Of a stretch of 14,333 bases of DNA, positions 1 through 6,906 are shown piece by piece. The number at the start of each line of letters is the position of its first letter. Within the stretch, counting starts at the first letter, position 1. Source of the DNA: an uncultured Ruminococcus sp. Lineage in GTDB: Bacteria > Bacillota > Clostridia > Oscillospirales > Acutalibacteraceae. The notes beneath the pieces were generated by a model. That model worked only from the letters and a program-made list of their open reading frames with translations, searched no databases and was not told where the DNA came from. The stretch lies in NCBI GenBank assembly GCA_902783815.1, contig CACZSM010000268.1, forward strand, positions 1 through 14,333, written 5' to 3'. A program made the translations under genes and the position numbers.

Positions 1-60
1 CTTTGCCCCACTGGACCCCCACAAGCCTTTGAAAAGGCTTGACCGAAACTTTTGCCTTTT
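1..60. repeat. Edge of a hairpin-rich intergenic element
   Basis: Bases 22-30 and 33-41 form a perfect 9-bp inverted repeat (CAAGCCTTT / AAAGGCTTG) around a 2-base centre. The leftmost bases (CTTTGCCCCACTGG) look like the right half of a second hairpin cut by the window edge. From memory, similar modules are scattered between genes in Ruminococcus-like genomes; that is recollection, not a search result. No T-run follows directly, so it is not a canonical terminator, although it could serve as one for a gene to the left. Confidence 0.4.
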
Positions 61-118
61 TGTTGGCTATTTTTCTTTTAAAGAAAGCTGAATTCCATGT
101 ACTGCGTAAGGGGGAACA

Positions 119-148
119 TTGACATAATGGGGGAGAGTATAGTATAAT
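119..148 (+). promoter_or_regulatory. Sigma-A promoter for the zinc-ribbon/TPM operon
   Basis: TTGACA (119-124) and TATAAT (143-148) are both perfect consensus hexamers separated by 18 bases, giving a start of transcription near 155 and a leader of roughly 40 bases. A GGGTGGGGG-type ribosome binding site precedes the ATG at 198. No operator-like palindrome is evident over the hexamers. Confidence 0.8.
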
Positions 149-197
149 TAAGATGATGTCAAAGAATGACGAAAAAATATGAGGGTGGGGGACAAAA

Positions 198-1322
198 ATG
201 GATGTAAAACAGTATAAATGTCCGAATTGTAATGCGGAACTGAAATTTGATCCTGATAAACAAAAATTCTGCTGTGAATTCTGCCTCAGCGATTTCTCAA
301 CTGAAGAAGTTAATAATATGCTCAGTCAGAGAAGAGAAAAGGCTGACGATAAGAAAAAACAGGAGGAAAAAGCTCAGACTGAAAAGAAACCGCAGTCTCC
401 TCAGGATGCTGAACGCATGAGACAGCAAAAGGAATTTGAGGAAAATACAAAACTCTATTCATGTCCGAGCTGTGGAGCTGAGATCGTTTCAGATATGAAT
501 ACGGCAGCCTCTTTTTGCTACTATTGTCATAATCCGGTTATTCTGAAGGGCAGAGTCGAGGGGATGTATCAGCCGTCAAAGGTCATACCATTTGCATTTG
601 GCAAGGATAAGGCTGTTGACATATTCAATAAATGGGCAGCAAAAAAGAAGTATATACCTAATGACCTGATATCTCAGAAGCAGATCGAAAGAATGACGGG
701 TCTTTATGTTCCGTTCTGGACAGCCGATGCTGAAACCGATACGAGATTTGAAGCAATCGGAGAAAATGAAAAAAGCTGGACAAGCGGCAGTTATCACTAT
801 ACGCAGATAAAGAAATATCAAATAATACGAGATCTTTCGGTTCAGTATCTTGGTGTTCCTGCCGACGGTTCAAAGAAAATCGAGGATTCACTGATGGAGG
901 CTATTGAGCCTTTTGACTATAAGGATCTTAAGGATTTTGATATGGCGTACCTCAGCGGCTTTTTCGCAGATAAATATGATGTAGATAAAACGCTTGTGGC
1001 TCCGAGGATAGTAGATAGAATGTACAGCAGCAATCACTCTGATGTTATCGGTTCATGCAGCTATACAAGAATAAAGGATAAGAAGTTCAACGATAATGTA
1101 CGGTCACTGAACTGGAACTATCTGCTTCTTCCGGTATGGTTTATGACATTCCATTATAAAGGTAAGGTGTGGGAATATGCGATAAACGGTCAGACAGGAA
1201 AGATATCCGGAGAGCTTCCGATAGATGACCGGAAAATGCGTATTCATAAGCTGATATTAACACTTATAGCAACATTAGTGGTATTTGCGGCAGGATATCT
1301 GATAGGAGGTCTGCTGTTATGA
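198..1322 (+). CDS. Double zinc-ribbon, tail-anchored membrane protein
   Basis: This 374-residue protein is of the kind usually annotated TFIIB-type zinc ribbon-containing protein; the biochemical role is unknown. Two zinc ribbons are visible: C8-x2-C11 with C26-x2-C29, and C89-x2-C92 with C107-x2-C110. A charged Lys/Glu/Gln linker (about residues 43-83) separates them. A conserved-looking body (about 125-345) contains 'GLYVPFW' near residue 168 and 'LLPVWFMTFHY' near 310, both typical of this family. A single hydrophobic helix (about 349-373) sits at the extreme C-terminus, so the zinc ribbons are predicted cytoplasmic and membrane-tethered. The ATG is preceded by a G-rich ribosome binding site and lies about 50 bases after a consensus promoter. 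Its stop overlaps the start of the next gene by 4 bases (ATGA), so the two are translationally coupled. I am confident of the architecture and have no firm function. Confidence 0.85.
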   Translation: MDVKQYKCPNCNAELKFDPDKQKFCCEFCLSDFSTEEVNNMLSQRREKADDKKKQEEKAQTEKKPQSPQDAERMRQQKEFEENTKLYSCPSCGAEIVSDMNTAASFCYYCHNPVILKGRVEGMYQPSKVIPFAFGKDKAVDIFNKWAAKKKYIPNDLISQKQIERMTGLYVPFWTADAETDTRFEAIGENEKSWTSGSYHYTQIKKYQIIRDLSVQYLGVPADGSKKIEDSLMEAIEPFDYKDLKDFDMAYLSGFFADKYDVDKTLVAPRIVDRMYSSNHSDVIGSCSYTRIKDKKFNDNVRSLNWNYLLLPVWFMTFHYKGKVWEYAINGQTGKISGELPIDDRKMRIHKLILTLIATLVVFAAGYLIGGLLL

Positions 1323-2419
1323 AGAACATTGCAAAAAGAATAACAGCCATACTTGCTGCGGCTGTGGTGGCATTTCCGGCAGGTATCGTTTCCCTGGCGT
1401 ATGATGATGATTACGATGATGATTATGATTACGACAGCTACTACTACGATGATGAAGATGAATATGCTTCGGATGATGATAGTGAGCTTAGTGATATTCT
1501 GGATTCACTCCCCAAAAAGCCTGACACATCAAAAAATAAAGAATACGACTATTCTGCAACAGATGTAAACACATCACTTTTCAATGGTTCATATTACTAT
1601 AAGGAAAACGCATACTTTCTTGATGAAGCAGGTGTATATGGCTCAGCCTCAGATATAGAAAACCTGAAAAAAAGTGTACAGAGTACGGCTGACAAGATAG
1701 GGATGAATGTCGGCGTATTTATTGGCGGACGCTATCGCACAGACAATCAAACAAGGACTTTTACAAAAAATGCAATAATAAAGCTTTTTGGCAATGATAA
1801 GGATACAAACAGTGTTTTCCTGTATCTTGACTTTGAAGGTCATAAGCCGTCGTATGACTATATATGTACACAGCATGATGCAAAGCTTTATTATACGGAT
1901 GGTACTGCCGGATTATCTGACAGAATAAGTGAAATAATTGAAGATATGTATGAGGTTCTTCCGGCTTCAGGAGAACCGGTACGCTCTACATCAGTTACAC
2001 AGGGAATAGATAAATTCCTTAAAAACCTTGAGGAATTCAAGCAAAAAGGTTATCCTCTGGATATATGCTATTTCAACGAGGAGAAGGGTGTTTACAGGTA
2101 TAATCTTTTAGGAACGATAATCGAACAGAAATTCCGTCCATACAAATACTGGATAGTATTTTTAGCGTTAGGAATATTTATTGGTATTTTGATAGCGATA
2201 GGATCGGAAAAATCCATAAAGAAGAAGTACAAGTTCAGGGAGACTATCTCTGCATCTGCATACGCTTCTAAAAATCGTAAAAAATTCACAAGACAGGAGG
2301 ATAATTTCCTTACACAGCATACCACCAGCTATAAGATCGAAAGCAGCAGCAGCGGCGGAGGCGGAGGCGGCGGCTTCAGCGGCGGCGGCAGCTTTGGCGG
2401 CGGCGGCGGACATCGTTGA
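1319..2419 (+). CDS. TPM-domain (YgcG-like) membrane protein with Gly-rich tail
   Basis: The 366-residue product has a signal peptide (1-27, 'SLA-Y' cleavage-like) and an Asp/Tyr-rich acidic stretch (28-58). A TPM-like domain follows (about 97-215; 'YFLDEAGVYGSASDIENLKK' opens it as in TPM proteins, followed by a 'GMNVGVFIGG' strand). A transmembrane helix lies at about 277-297, then a basic segment, then a glycine/serine tail (342-366) ending GGGGGHR, a hallmark of many TPM proteins. The TPM domain would be outside the membrane and the basic/Gly tail inside. TPM proteins have been linked to envelope and photosystem maintenance and to weak phosphatase activity in plants; the bacterial role is unclear. 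AGGAGGT at 1304-1310 gives an ideal 8-base spacing to the ATG, which overlaps the upstream stop. The acidic stretch could bind metal (inference). Pairing with a zinc-ribbon membrane protein suggests a joint membrane complex. Confidence 0.8.
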   Translation: MKNIAKRITAILAAAVVAFPAGIVSLAYDDDYDDDYDYDSYYYDDEDEYASDDDSELSDILDSLPKKPDTSKNKEYDYSATDVNTSLFNGSYYYKENAYFLDEAGVYGSASDIENLKKSVQSTADKIGMNVGVFIGGRYRTDNQTRTFTKNAIIKLFGNDKDTNSVFLYLDFEGHKPSYDYICTQHDAKLYYTDGTAGLSDRISEIIEDMYEVLPASGEPVRSTSVTQGIDKFLKNLEEFKQKGYPLDICYFNEEKGVYRYNLLGTIIEQKFRPYKYWIVFLALGIFIGILIAIGSEKSIKKKYKFRETISASAYASKNRKKFTRQEDNFLTQHTTSYKIESSSSGGGGGGGFSGGGSFGGGGGHR

Positions 2420-2431
2420 TTTACAGACAAT

Positions 2432-2466
2432 ACCAGCGATTCGGAAGAGTCGCTGGTTTCTGTTTG
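2432..2466 (+). terminator. Rho-independent terminator of the zinc-ribbon/TPM operon
   Basis: A perfect stem ACCAGCGA (2432-2439) / TCGCTGGT (2450-2457) with a 10-base loop is followed by a T-rich tract ending in TTTCTGTTT. It lies 12 bases after the TPM stop and 14 bases before the 3' end of the convergent minus-strand gene. On the minus strand the following T-content is poorer, so it may stop that transcript only partly. Confidence 0.75.
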
Positions 2467-2479
2467 ATGCGGTGCCTGA

Positions 2480-2821
2480 TTAGCTTGTAAAATCATGCAG
2501 GAGCCTATCAAGATCCTTTTTTGAGTTAGTGCCAATACCATTTTTCAGCATTTCTCTGTCGCTTTTCGGAAGATCATTTATCAGGGTACCACTAATATAA
2601 AATGGCTTCTCTTCACCATAACGGTATGCCGCAACATAACCATTGTAGGACGAAAGAATGTATTTTTTTGATATTTCATAAACACTGCTCTGCTGCGATG
2701 GATCACTGCTTGCCGCCGCAGGGTCGGCAGCCTTCGGAGCAGGAAGGGATGGAAGTATCATTCCGTCAATGATTATACATATAAACAGGAAAATGCCGGT
2801 AAATATCATCAGTCGCTTCAA
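2480..2821 (-). CDS. Membrane-anchored BofC-C-terminal-like domain protein
   Basis: The small protein (113 residues from the chosen start) has an N-terminal hydrophobic anchor (about residues 4-22) and a short Pro/Ala/Ser linker. Its C-terminal half resembles the BofC C-terminal domain: 'YILSSYNGYVAAYRYGEEKP', then 'LPKSDREMLKNGI', and 'LDRLLHDFTS' at the end. BofC (bypass of forespore) is a forespore checkpoint protein of sigma-K processing in Bacillus; many Clostridia carry short stand-alone proteins with only this domain, of unknown role. I chose TTG at 2821 because AGGGG (2834-2830), continuing as TGAT, stands exactly 8 bases upstream. An in-frame GTG at 2830 would lack any ribosome binding site, since it overlaps that motif. 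TATAAT-like hexamers occur upstream on the minus strand (for example 2867-2862) without a convincing -35. The gene is divergent from the PBP gene. Confidence 0.65.
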   Translation of the reverse strand: MKRLMIFTGIFLFICIIIDGMILPSLPAPKAADPAAASSDPSQQSSVYEISKKYILSSYNGYVAAYRYGEEKPFYISGTLINDLPKSDREMLKNGIGTNSKKDLDRLLHDFTS

Positions 2822-2990
2822 ATTTATCACCCCTGATATTATTCTTGACGGCTTCCGCTGTATTATACATATGGAATGAATTTATTGTTCTCAGCCATTA
2901 TATACTGCTTATTTTTGGGCTATTATATGTTTTTCACAGAATAATTGTGATACAGTATTTATTTTTTCGCCGCTTTATGCGATGATATGC

Positions 2991-3019
2991 TTGAATAAGA
3001 AAAAATTTTATGATATAAT
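2991..3019 (+). promoter_or_regulatory. Sigma-A promoter for the class A PBP gene
   Basis: TTGAAT (2991-2996) and a perfect TATAAT (3014-3019) are separated by exactly 17 bases. Transcription would start near 3026, leaving a leader of about 80 bases before the ATG at 3106. Confidence 0.75.
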
Positions 3020-3042
3020 AGCAAAGGTGTATTGCATTTTTC

Positions 3043-3084
3043 CGGAGGAAGCGTCTTTTTCTGACTCCTTCTCCGTAGGTTTTT
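3043..3084 (+). promoter_or_regulatory. Leader hairpin with trailing T-run (possible attenuator)
   Basis: Within the predicted PBP leader, CGGAGGA (3043-3049) pairs with TTCTCCG (3069-3075, one G-T wobble), and GTC (3053-3055) pairs with GAC (3063-3065) near the tip, across a small mismatched internal loop. Four bases further on lies TTTTT (3080-3084), followed by the ribosome binding site GGAGGG (3089-3094). The layout (promoter, stem, T-run, then start) fits a leaky terminator or attenuator, but no alternative anti-terminator fold is obvious. It could also be a plain mRNA stability hairpin. Confidence 0.35.
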
Positions 3085-3105
3085 AATTGGAGGGTTCTTA
3101 TAATT

Positions 3106-5490
3106 ATGCGAAAAACTGATATAAGTCATTTTACAGAAGATTCCCCTTCCGGCTTTTCTGTTTCGATCTGGACGGTTATCGGCAATTTCTTCGGCAATAT
3201 CCGGAAATTGATCGTTACTGTATTGATGATCGTTCTGCTTACATTATTTGTTGTCGGAGTATCTGTCGGGTTCTATCTGCTCAGTATTCTAAACGAACCG
3301 CTGAATATAGATCTGAATAAGATAAAGCTTGATCTTACGAGCTTCGTATGGATACCGACTAATGATGATGGAACTGAGTTTGAAAAGTATCAGGAGCTTT
3401 TTTCATCAGAAAACAGAGTCTGGGTAAAATATCAGGATATTCCAAAGCATATGATAGATGCTCAGATAGCTATTGAGGATAAGCGATTCTGGGATCATAA
3501 GGGTGTTGACTGGTACCGTACAGGCGGCGCAGTTTTCAGTCTTGTTACGGGCAGGGATGAATTCGGCGGATCTACGATAACTCAGCAGCTTATCAAAAAT
3601 ATTACTGAGGATAATGAGGTAAGTATTACCAGAAAACTTCGTGAGATCAATCGCGCTATTAAAATGGAAAAGGAATATTCCAAGGATGATATCATAGAAG
3701 CATACCTCAATATCGTAAACTACGGCGCAGGCTGCCGTGGAGTTCAGTCTGCGGCAAATCTGTACTTCAATAAGAATATTCAGGATTGCAGTGTTGCAGA
3801 ATGTGCTGCTATTGCGGGTATCACACAGAATCCATATGCCTATGACCCTCTTATATTCCCTGAAAAGAATAAGGAAAGACGGGATAATGTCATATATCAG
3901 ATGTTCAAACAAGGACTTATATCCGCTAAGGAATTTACTGAGGCAGTTCAGGAATCCGATGATATGAAATTTATCGGTTATATCATTGAGGATGACGATG
4001 ATGAGGATGACAGTGGCTGGAACTGGTATATGGACAGGGTATTCCGTGATGTTGTAAGGGATCTTTCAAAGGAACTCAATGTAAAGCGTGATTATGCGGA
4101 AAGCCTGATATATGGCGGCGGTCTTAACATATATGCCGCTATGGATAAGAAAACACAGGAGATGGCTGAAAAGAAAATACAGAACTGGAAAACTCCCGGT
4201 GATAAGACCCTTGATGTTGGCTACGAAATTATGGACTTTGAGGGAAGAGTACTTGCAACCGTAGGCGGCAGGGACGAAAAGGACGGCAGACTGCTCTGGG
4301 ATAACGCTACACAGTCAACATTGCAGCCAGGTTCTACTATCAAGCCGGTATCTTCATATACTATCGCTATTAATATGAAGAAGCTGAACTATTCAAGCCT
4401 TATTGCCGATCAGCCTGTATCAGACTGGGATTTTGTAAACGGAAGTAATGTTTCTGGTCCTAATAACTGGTATATGTCGTATTACGGAAATATTCCTGTA
4501 ACAAGAGCGCTGAATATTTCTTCAAATGCCTGTGCGGTAAGCGCGATAAATCTTATCGGCATTGATAACAGCTATAAGTTCCTTACGGAAAAACTGAACT
4601 TCCAGCATCTTGATGAAGATCATGATGCAAATAATCTCGCAGGTCTTTCTATCGGCGGCTTCTATGGCGGCGTAACAGTTGATGAAATGACTGCTTCATA
4701 TATGATGTTCGGAAATGGCGGATACCACTATGACCCGTACACATATTACTATGTTGAGGACAGCGAGGGTAATGTTATACTTGATAACCGTGACAGGGGT
4801 AAGCCTGAACAGGTTATTACAACTGAAACAGCAACAATAATGAACAGACTCCTCCACGATGTTGTTAATGCCGGCGGAGAAGCTCTTGGATTCAGAGCAA
4901 AGATAAGCGGCTGGGATATCATCGGAAAAACAGGTACAACTGATGCTTCCTGCGATAACTGGTTTATTGGCTGCTCACCGTATGCTGTTGCAGGAATCTG
5001 GACTGGTCATGATACTCCTGCGTCAATTGCGCTGAGTGAACAGAGCCAGGTGCATATACTCTGGAAGGAAATAATGGAGGAATACCTTAAAGATAAACCT
5101 CACAGAGAATATAATCTCGGCGGAGATGTAGTTCAGCATAATTATGTTATTGCTGACGGCTTGCTGACTGACTATTCTGTTACGGGAAAAACTGCTGTAG
5201 GATATTATACAACGGATAATATGCCCGGATATTCTAACTTTAATCCGAATGCAGGCAGGAAACCGGAACCAAGCGAGGAACCTTCAGAAGAACCTGTGGA
5301 ACCGGAAGAATCTGAGGAGCCAGAGGAATCTGAGGAACCAACTCCGGAACCGGAGCCTGAGCCGGAGCCTGAACCCGAACCGGAGCCAGAGCCGGAACCA
5401 GAGCCTGAACCCGAACCCGAACCCGAACCGGAGCCAGAGCCGGAACCAGAGCCTGAACCGGAACCAGTATCGGAACCGGCAGGCGATTGA
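3106..5490 (+). CDS. Class A penicillin-binding protein (PBP1A family)
   Basis: This bifunctional peptidoglycan polymerase has a short cytoplasmic N-terminus, a membrane helix (about 33-62), and then a GT51 glycosyltransferase. GT51 motifs are 'IEDKRFWDHKGVD' (catalytic E124), 'FGGSTITQQLIKN' (153-165) and 'DIIEAYLNIVNYG' (around E198). An acidic linker (295-303) leads to the transpeptidase, with S410-T-I-K413 (acylated serine), S472-S-N474 and K608-T-G610-T-T motifs. All catalytic motifs are intact. The C-terminus from about residue 720 is a Pro/Glu-rich tail with many consecutive PE dipeptides, about 75 residues of probably disordered acidic sequence outside the cell. It lengthens chains and cross-links cell-wall strands at the outer face of the membrane. 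Ribosome binding site GGAGGG lies at 3089-3094. It has its own promoter; the next + gene (hom) starts 80 bases later with a perfect hairpin in the gap. Confidence 0.95.
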   Translation: MRKTDISHFTEDSPSGFSVSIWTVIGNFFGNIRKLIVTVLMIVLLTLFVVGVSVGFYLLSILNEPLNIDLNKIKLDLTSFVWIPTNDDGTEFEKYQELFSSENRVWVKYQDIPKHMIDAQIAIEDKRFWDHKGVDWYRTGGAVFSLVTGRDEFGGSTITQQLIKNITEDNEVSITRKLREINRAIKMEKEYSKDDIIEAYLNIVNYGAGCRGVQSAANLYFNKNIQDCSVAECAAIAGITQNPYAYDPLIFPEKNKERRDNVIYQMFKQGLISAKEFTEAVQESDDMKFIGYIIEDDDDEDDSGWNWYMDRVFRDVVRDLSKELNVKRDYAESLIYGGGLNIYAAMDKKTQEMAEKKIQNWKTPGDKTLDVGYEIMDFEGRVLATVGGRDEKDGRLLWDNATQSTLQPGSTIKPVSSYTIAINMKKLNYSSLIADQPVSDWDFVNGSNVSGPNNWYMSYYGNIPVTRALNISSNACAVSAINLIGIDNSYKFLTEKLNFQHLDEDHDANNLAGLSIGGFYGGVTVDEMTASYMMFGNGGYHYDPYTYYYVEDSEGNVILDNRDRGKPEQVITTETATIMNRLLHDVVNAGGEALGFRAKISGWDIIGKTGTTDASCDNWFIGCSPYAVAGIWTGHDTPASIALSEQSQVHILWKEIMEEYLKDKPHREYNLGGDVVQHNYVIADGLLTDYSVTGKTAVGYYTTDNMPGYSNFNPNAGRKPEPSEEPSEEPVEPEESEEPEESEEPTPEPEPEPEPEPEPEPEPEPEPEPEPEPEPEPEPEPEPEPEPVSEPAGD
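5371..5459 (+). repeat. Direct repeat encoding the PBP Pro-Glu tail
   Basis: A 41-base stretch at 5371-5411 recurs exactly at 5419-5459, a 48-base period (16 codons). Both copies lie in the PE-coding tail of the PBP gene. Codons alternate among synonymous Pro (CCG/CCC/CCA/CCT) and Glu (GAA/GAG) codons, so exact identity over 41 bases points to recent duplication rather than protein constraint. Any gain or loss of whole periods stays in frame. Confidence 0.85.
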
Positions 5491-5496
5491 CAGATC

Positions 5497-5541
5497 AAAA
5501 AAAGAATAATTGTCTGCCGTATGGATTGTACGGCAGACAAT
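5497..5541 (-). terminator. Perfect 12-bp hairpin oriented as a minus-strand terminator
   Basis: ATTGTCTGCCGT (5509-5520) and ACGGCAGACAAT (5530-5541) form a perfect 12-bp stem with a 9-base loop. On the + strand it is flanked by A-runs on both sides (5497-5503 and 5543-5549) and lacks a following T-run. Read on the minus strand it is followed by TATTCTTTTTTT, a good intrinsic terminator. It sits between two + strand genes, so it may stop antisense transcription, or protect the 3' end of PBP mRNA. Read-through from the PBP gene into hom is therefore possible. Confidence 0.55.
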
Positions 5542-5570
5542 GAAAAAAACAGCTATAAGGAGTTATATTT

Positions 5571-6815
5571 ATGGTACAGGTTGCAGTAATGGGACATGGC
5601 GTAGTCGGATCAGGTGTTGTCGAGGTTCTTCTGAACCATTGTGACAGCATTGCAAAAAGAGCCGGCGAGGAGATCGGTATCAAGTACATACTTGATATCA
5701 GAGAATTTTCCGGTCTTGAGTATTCCGATAAGTTCACAAAGTCCTTTGATGATATACTTAATGATGATGAAGTAAAAGTAGTGGCAGAGGTAATGGGAGG
5801 CGTTAATCCGGCTTTCGATTTTACAAAGAAGTGTCTGCTTGCCGGTAAGAGTGTTGTTACCTCAAATAAGGAGCTTGTTGCGACAAAGGGCGCGGAGCTT
5901 CTTGCAATTGCAAAGGAAAATAATGTAAACTACCTTTTTGAAGCAAGTGTCGGCGGCGGTATTCCGATCATCATACCTATAAGCCAGTGTCTTGCTGCTA
6001 ATGACTTTATCGAGATCGCAGGCATACTTAATGGTACAACTAATTTTATCCTTACAAAAATGATCCGCGAAAAGATGTCATTTGAGGATGCCCTTAAAAT
6101 GGCTCAGCAGCTTGGCTATGCGGAAAGAAATCCTGCTGCTGATGTTGAGGGTCACGATGCCTGCCGTAAGATATGTATTCTTGCATCACTTTCGTATGGA
6201 AGGCATATTTACCCTGATCTTGTGCATACAAAAGGTATTACGGATATCAAACTTGAGGATGTTTCCTATGCGGCAGCATGGGGCGGTGTTATCAAGCTGA
6301 TCGGTCAGGTCAAGAAGCTCGATGACGGCAGACTTGATATTACTGTTGAACCAATGTTTATTGAAAGCGGCAGTCAGCTTGCAGGCGTTGATGATGTATT
6401 CAATGGAATACTTGTGCGCGGCGATGCTACCGGTGATGTGGTGTTCTACGGCAAGGGCGCGGGCAAACTGCCTACAGCAAGTGCAGTAGTCGCTGATATA
6501 ATCGACTGCGTAAAGCACCTGAAAAGGAGAAAGCTGCTTTACTGGACAGACGGAGATTCAAGTCTTGTTACTCCGTATGAGGAAACAGTATTCCCGGTAT
6601 ATGTCAGGGCACAGTCTGAAAATGTTGAAGCTGCAAAGACTGATGTTTCCGCTATGCTGCCGGAAGTAAGGTTTATTGCCCGTAATGAGGCTCCGGCTGA
6701 TGAATTTGCCTTCACAACAGGAGCAATGACAGTTGCAGATCAGGAAAAGGCTGTTGCTGAATTGGAAGAAAAGGGTATCAAGGTGCTGTCAAAGATCCGT
6801 ATTTCGGATCTGTGA
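5571..6815 (+). CDS. hom: Homoserine dehydrogenase
   Basis: It reduces L-aspartate 4-semialdehyde to L-homoserine with NAD(P)H, the branch leading to threonine, methionine and isoleucine; cytoplasmic, 414 residues. The N-terminal Rossmann fold opens 'VAVMGHGVVGSGVVEVL' (residues 4-20) and includes 'VVTSNKELVATKG' (95-107). The catalytic domain carries 'EASVGGGIPII' (124-134), 'GILNGTTNFIL' (151-161) and 'DVEGHDACRK', whose D196 and K200 match the catalytic Asp/Lys pair of the family. 'GAGKLPTASAVVADI' lies at 296-310. A C-terminal ACT-like region (about 342-414) follows, but the usual DxPGVL motif is not visible, so threonine feedback may be altered. AAGGAG (5557-5562) precedes the ATG by 8 bases. 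I see no convincing promoter between the PBP gene and hom. lysC follows after 91 bases with no terminator, so hom and lysC are probably co-transcribed. Confidence 0.93.
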   Translation: MVQVAVMGHGVVGSGVVEVLLNHCDSIAKRAGEEIGIKYILDIREFSGLEYSDKFTKSFDDILNDDEVKVVAEVMGGVNPAFDFTKKCLLAGKSVVTSNKELVATKGAELLAIAKENNVNYLFEASVGGGIPIIIPISQCLAANDFIEIAGILNGTTNFILTKMIREKMSFEDALKMAQQLGYAERNPAADVEGHDACRKICILASLSYGRHIYPDLVHTKGITDIKLEDVSYAAAWGGVIKLIGQVKKLDDGRLDITVEPMFIESGSQLAGVDDVFNGILVRGDATGDVVFYGKGAGKLPTASAVVADIIDCVKHLKRRKLLYWTDGDSSLVTPYEETVFPVYVRAQSENVEAAKTDVSAMLPEVRFIARNEAPADEFAFTTGAMTVADQEKAVAELEEKGIKVLSKIRISDL

Positions 6816-6906
6816 TATATATTACGGAGGTCTTGCGGTCAGTATCGCAGGTATTTCCGGGCGGTCTGTTCAAGGCTGCTTATAAAAAGAAAATGGAGGA
6901 AAAAAG

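Noticed and set aside
2092..2541. Minus-strand frames rich in Ala or Pro opposite the TPM gene tail
   Set aside because: They are complements of the Gly-rich coding repeat and lack start signals.
5487..5515. TTGACA at 5487-5492 as a promoter for hom
   Set aside because: It includes the PBP stop codon and has no acceptable -10 at 16-18 bases; the expected place is occupied by the hairpin.
5205..5540. Minus-strand open frame with a long Gly-Ser repeat
   Set aside because: It is the complement of the Pro-Glu coding repeat of the PBP; repeats with few stops keep opposite frames open. No ribosome binding site and no family match.
6816..6906. Lysine riboswitch, T-box or attenuator between hom and lysC
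   Set aside because: At 91 bases it is too short for a lysine riboswitch or T-box, and only a 4-bp TGCG/CGCA hairpin is visible.
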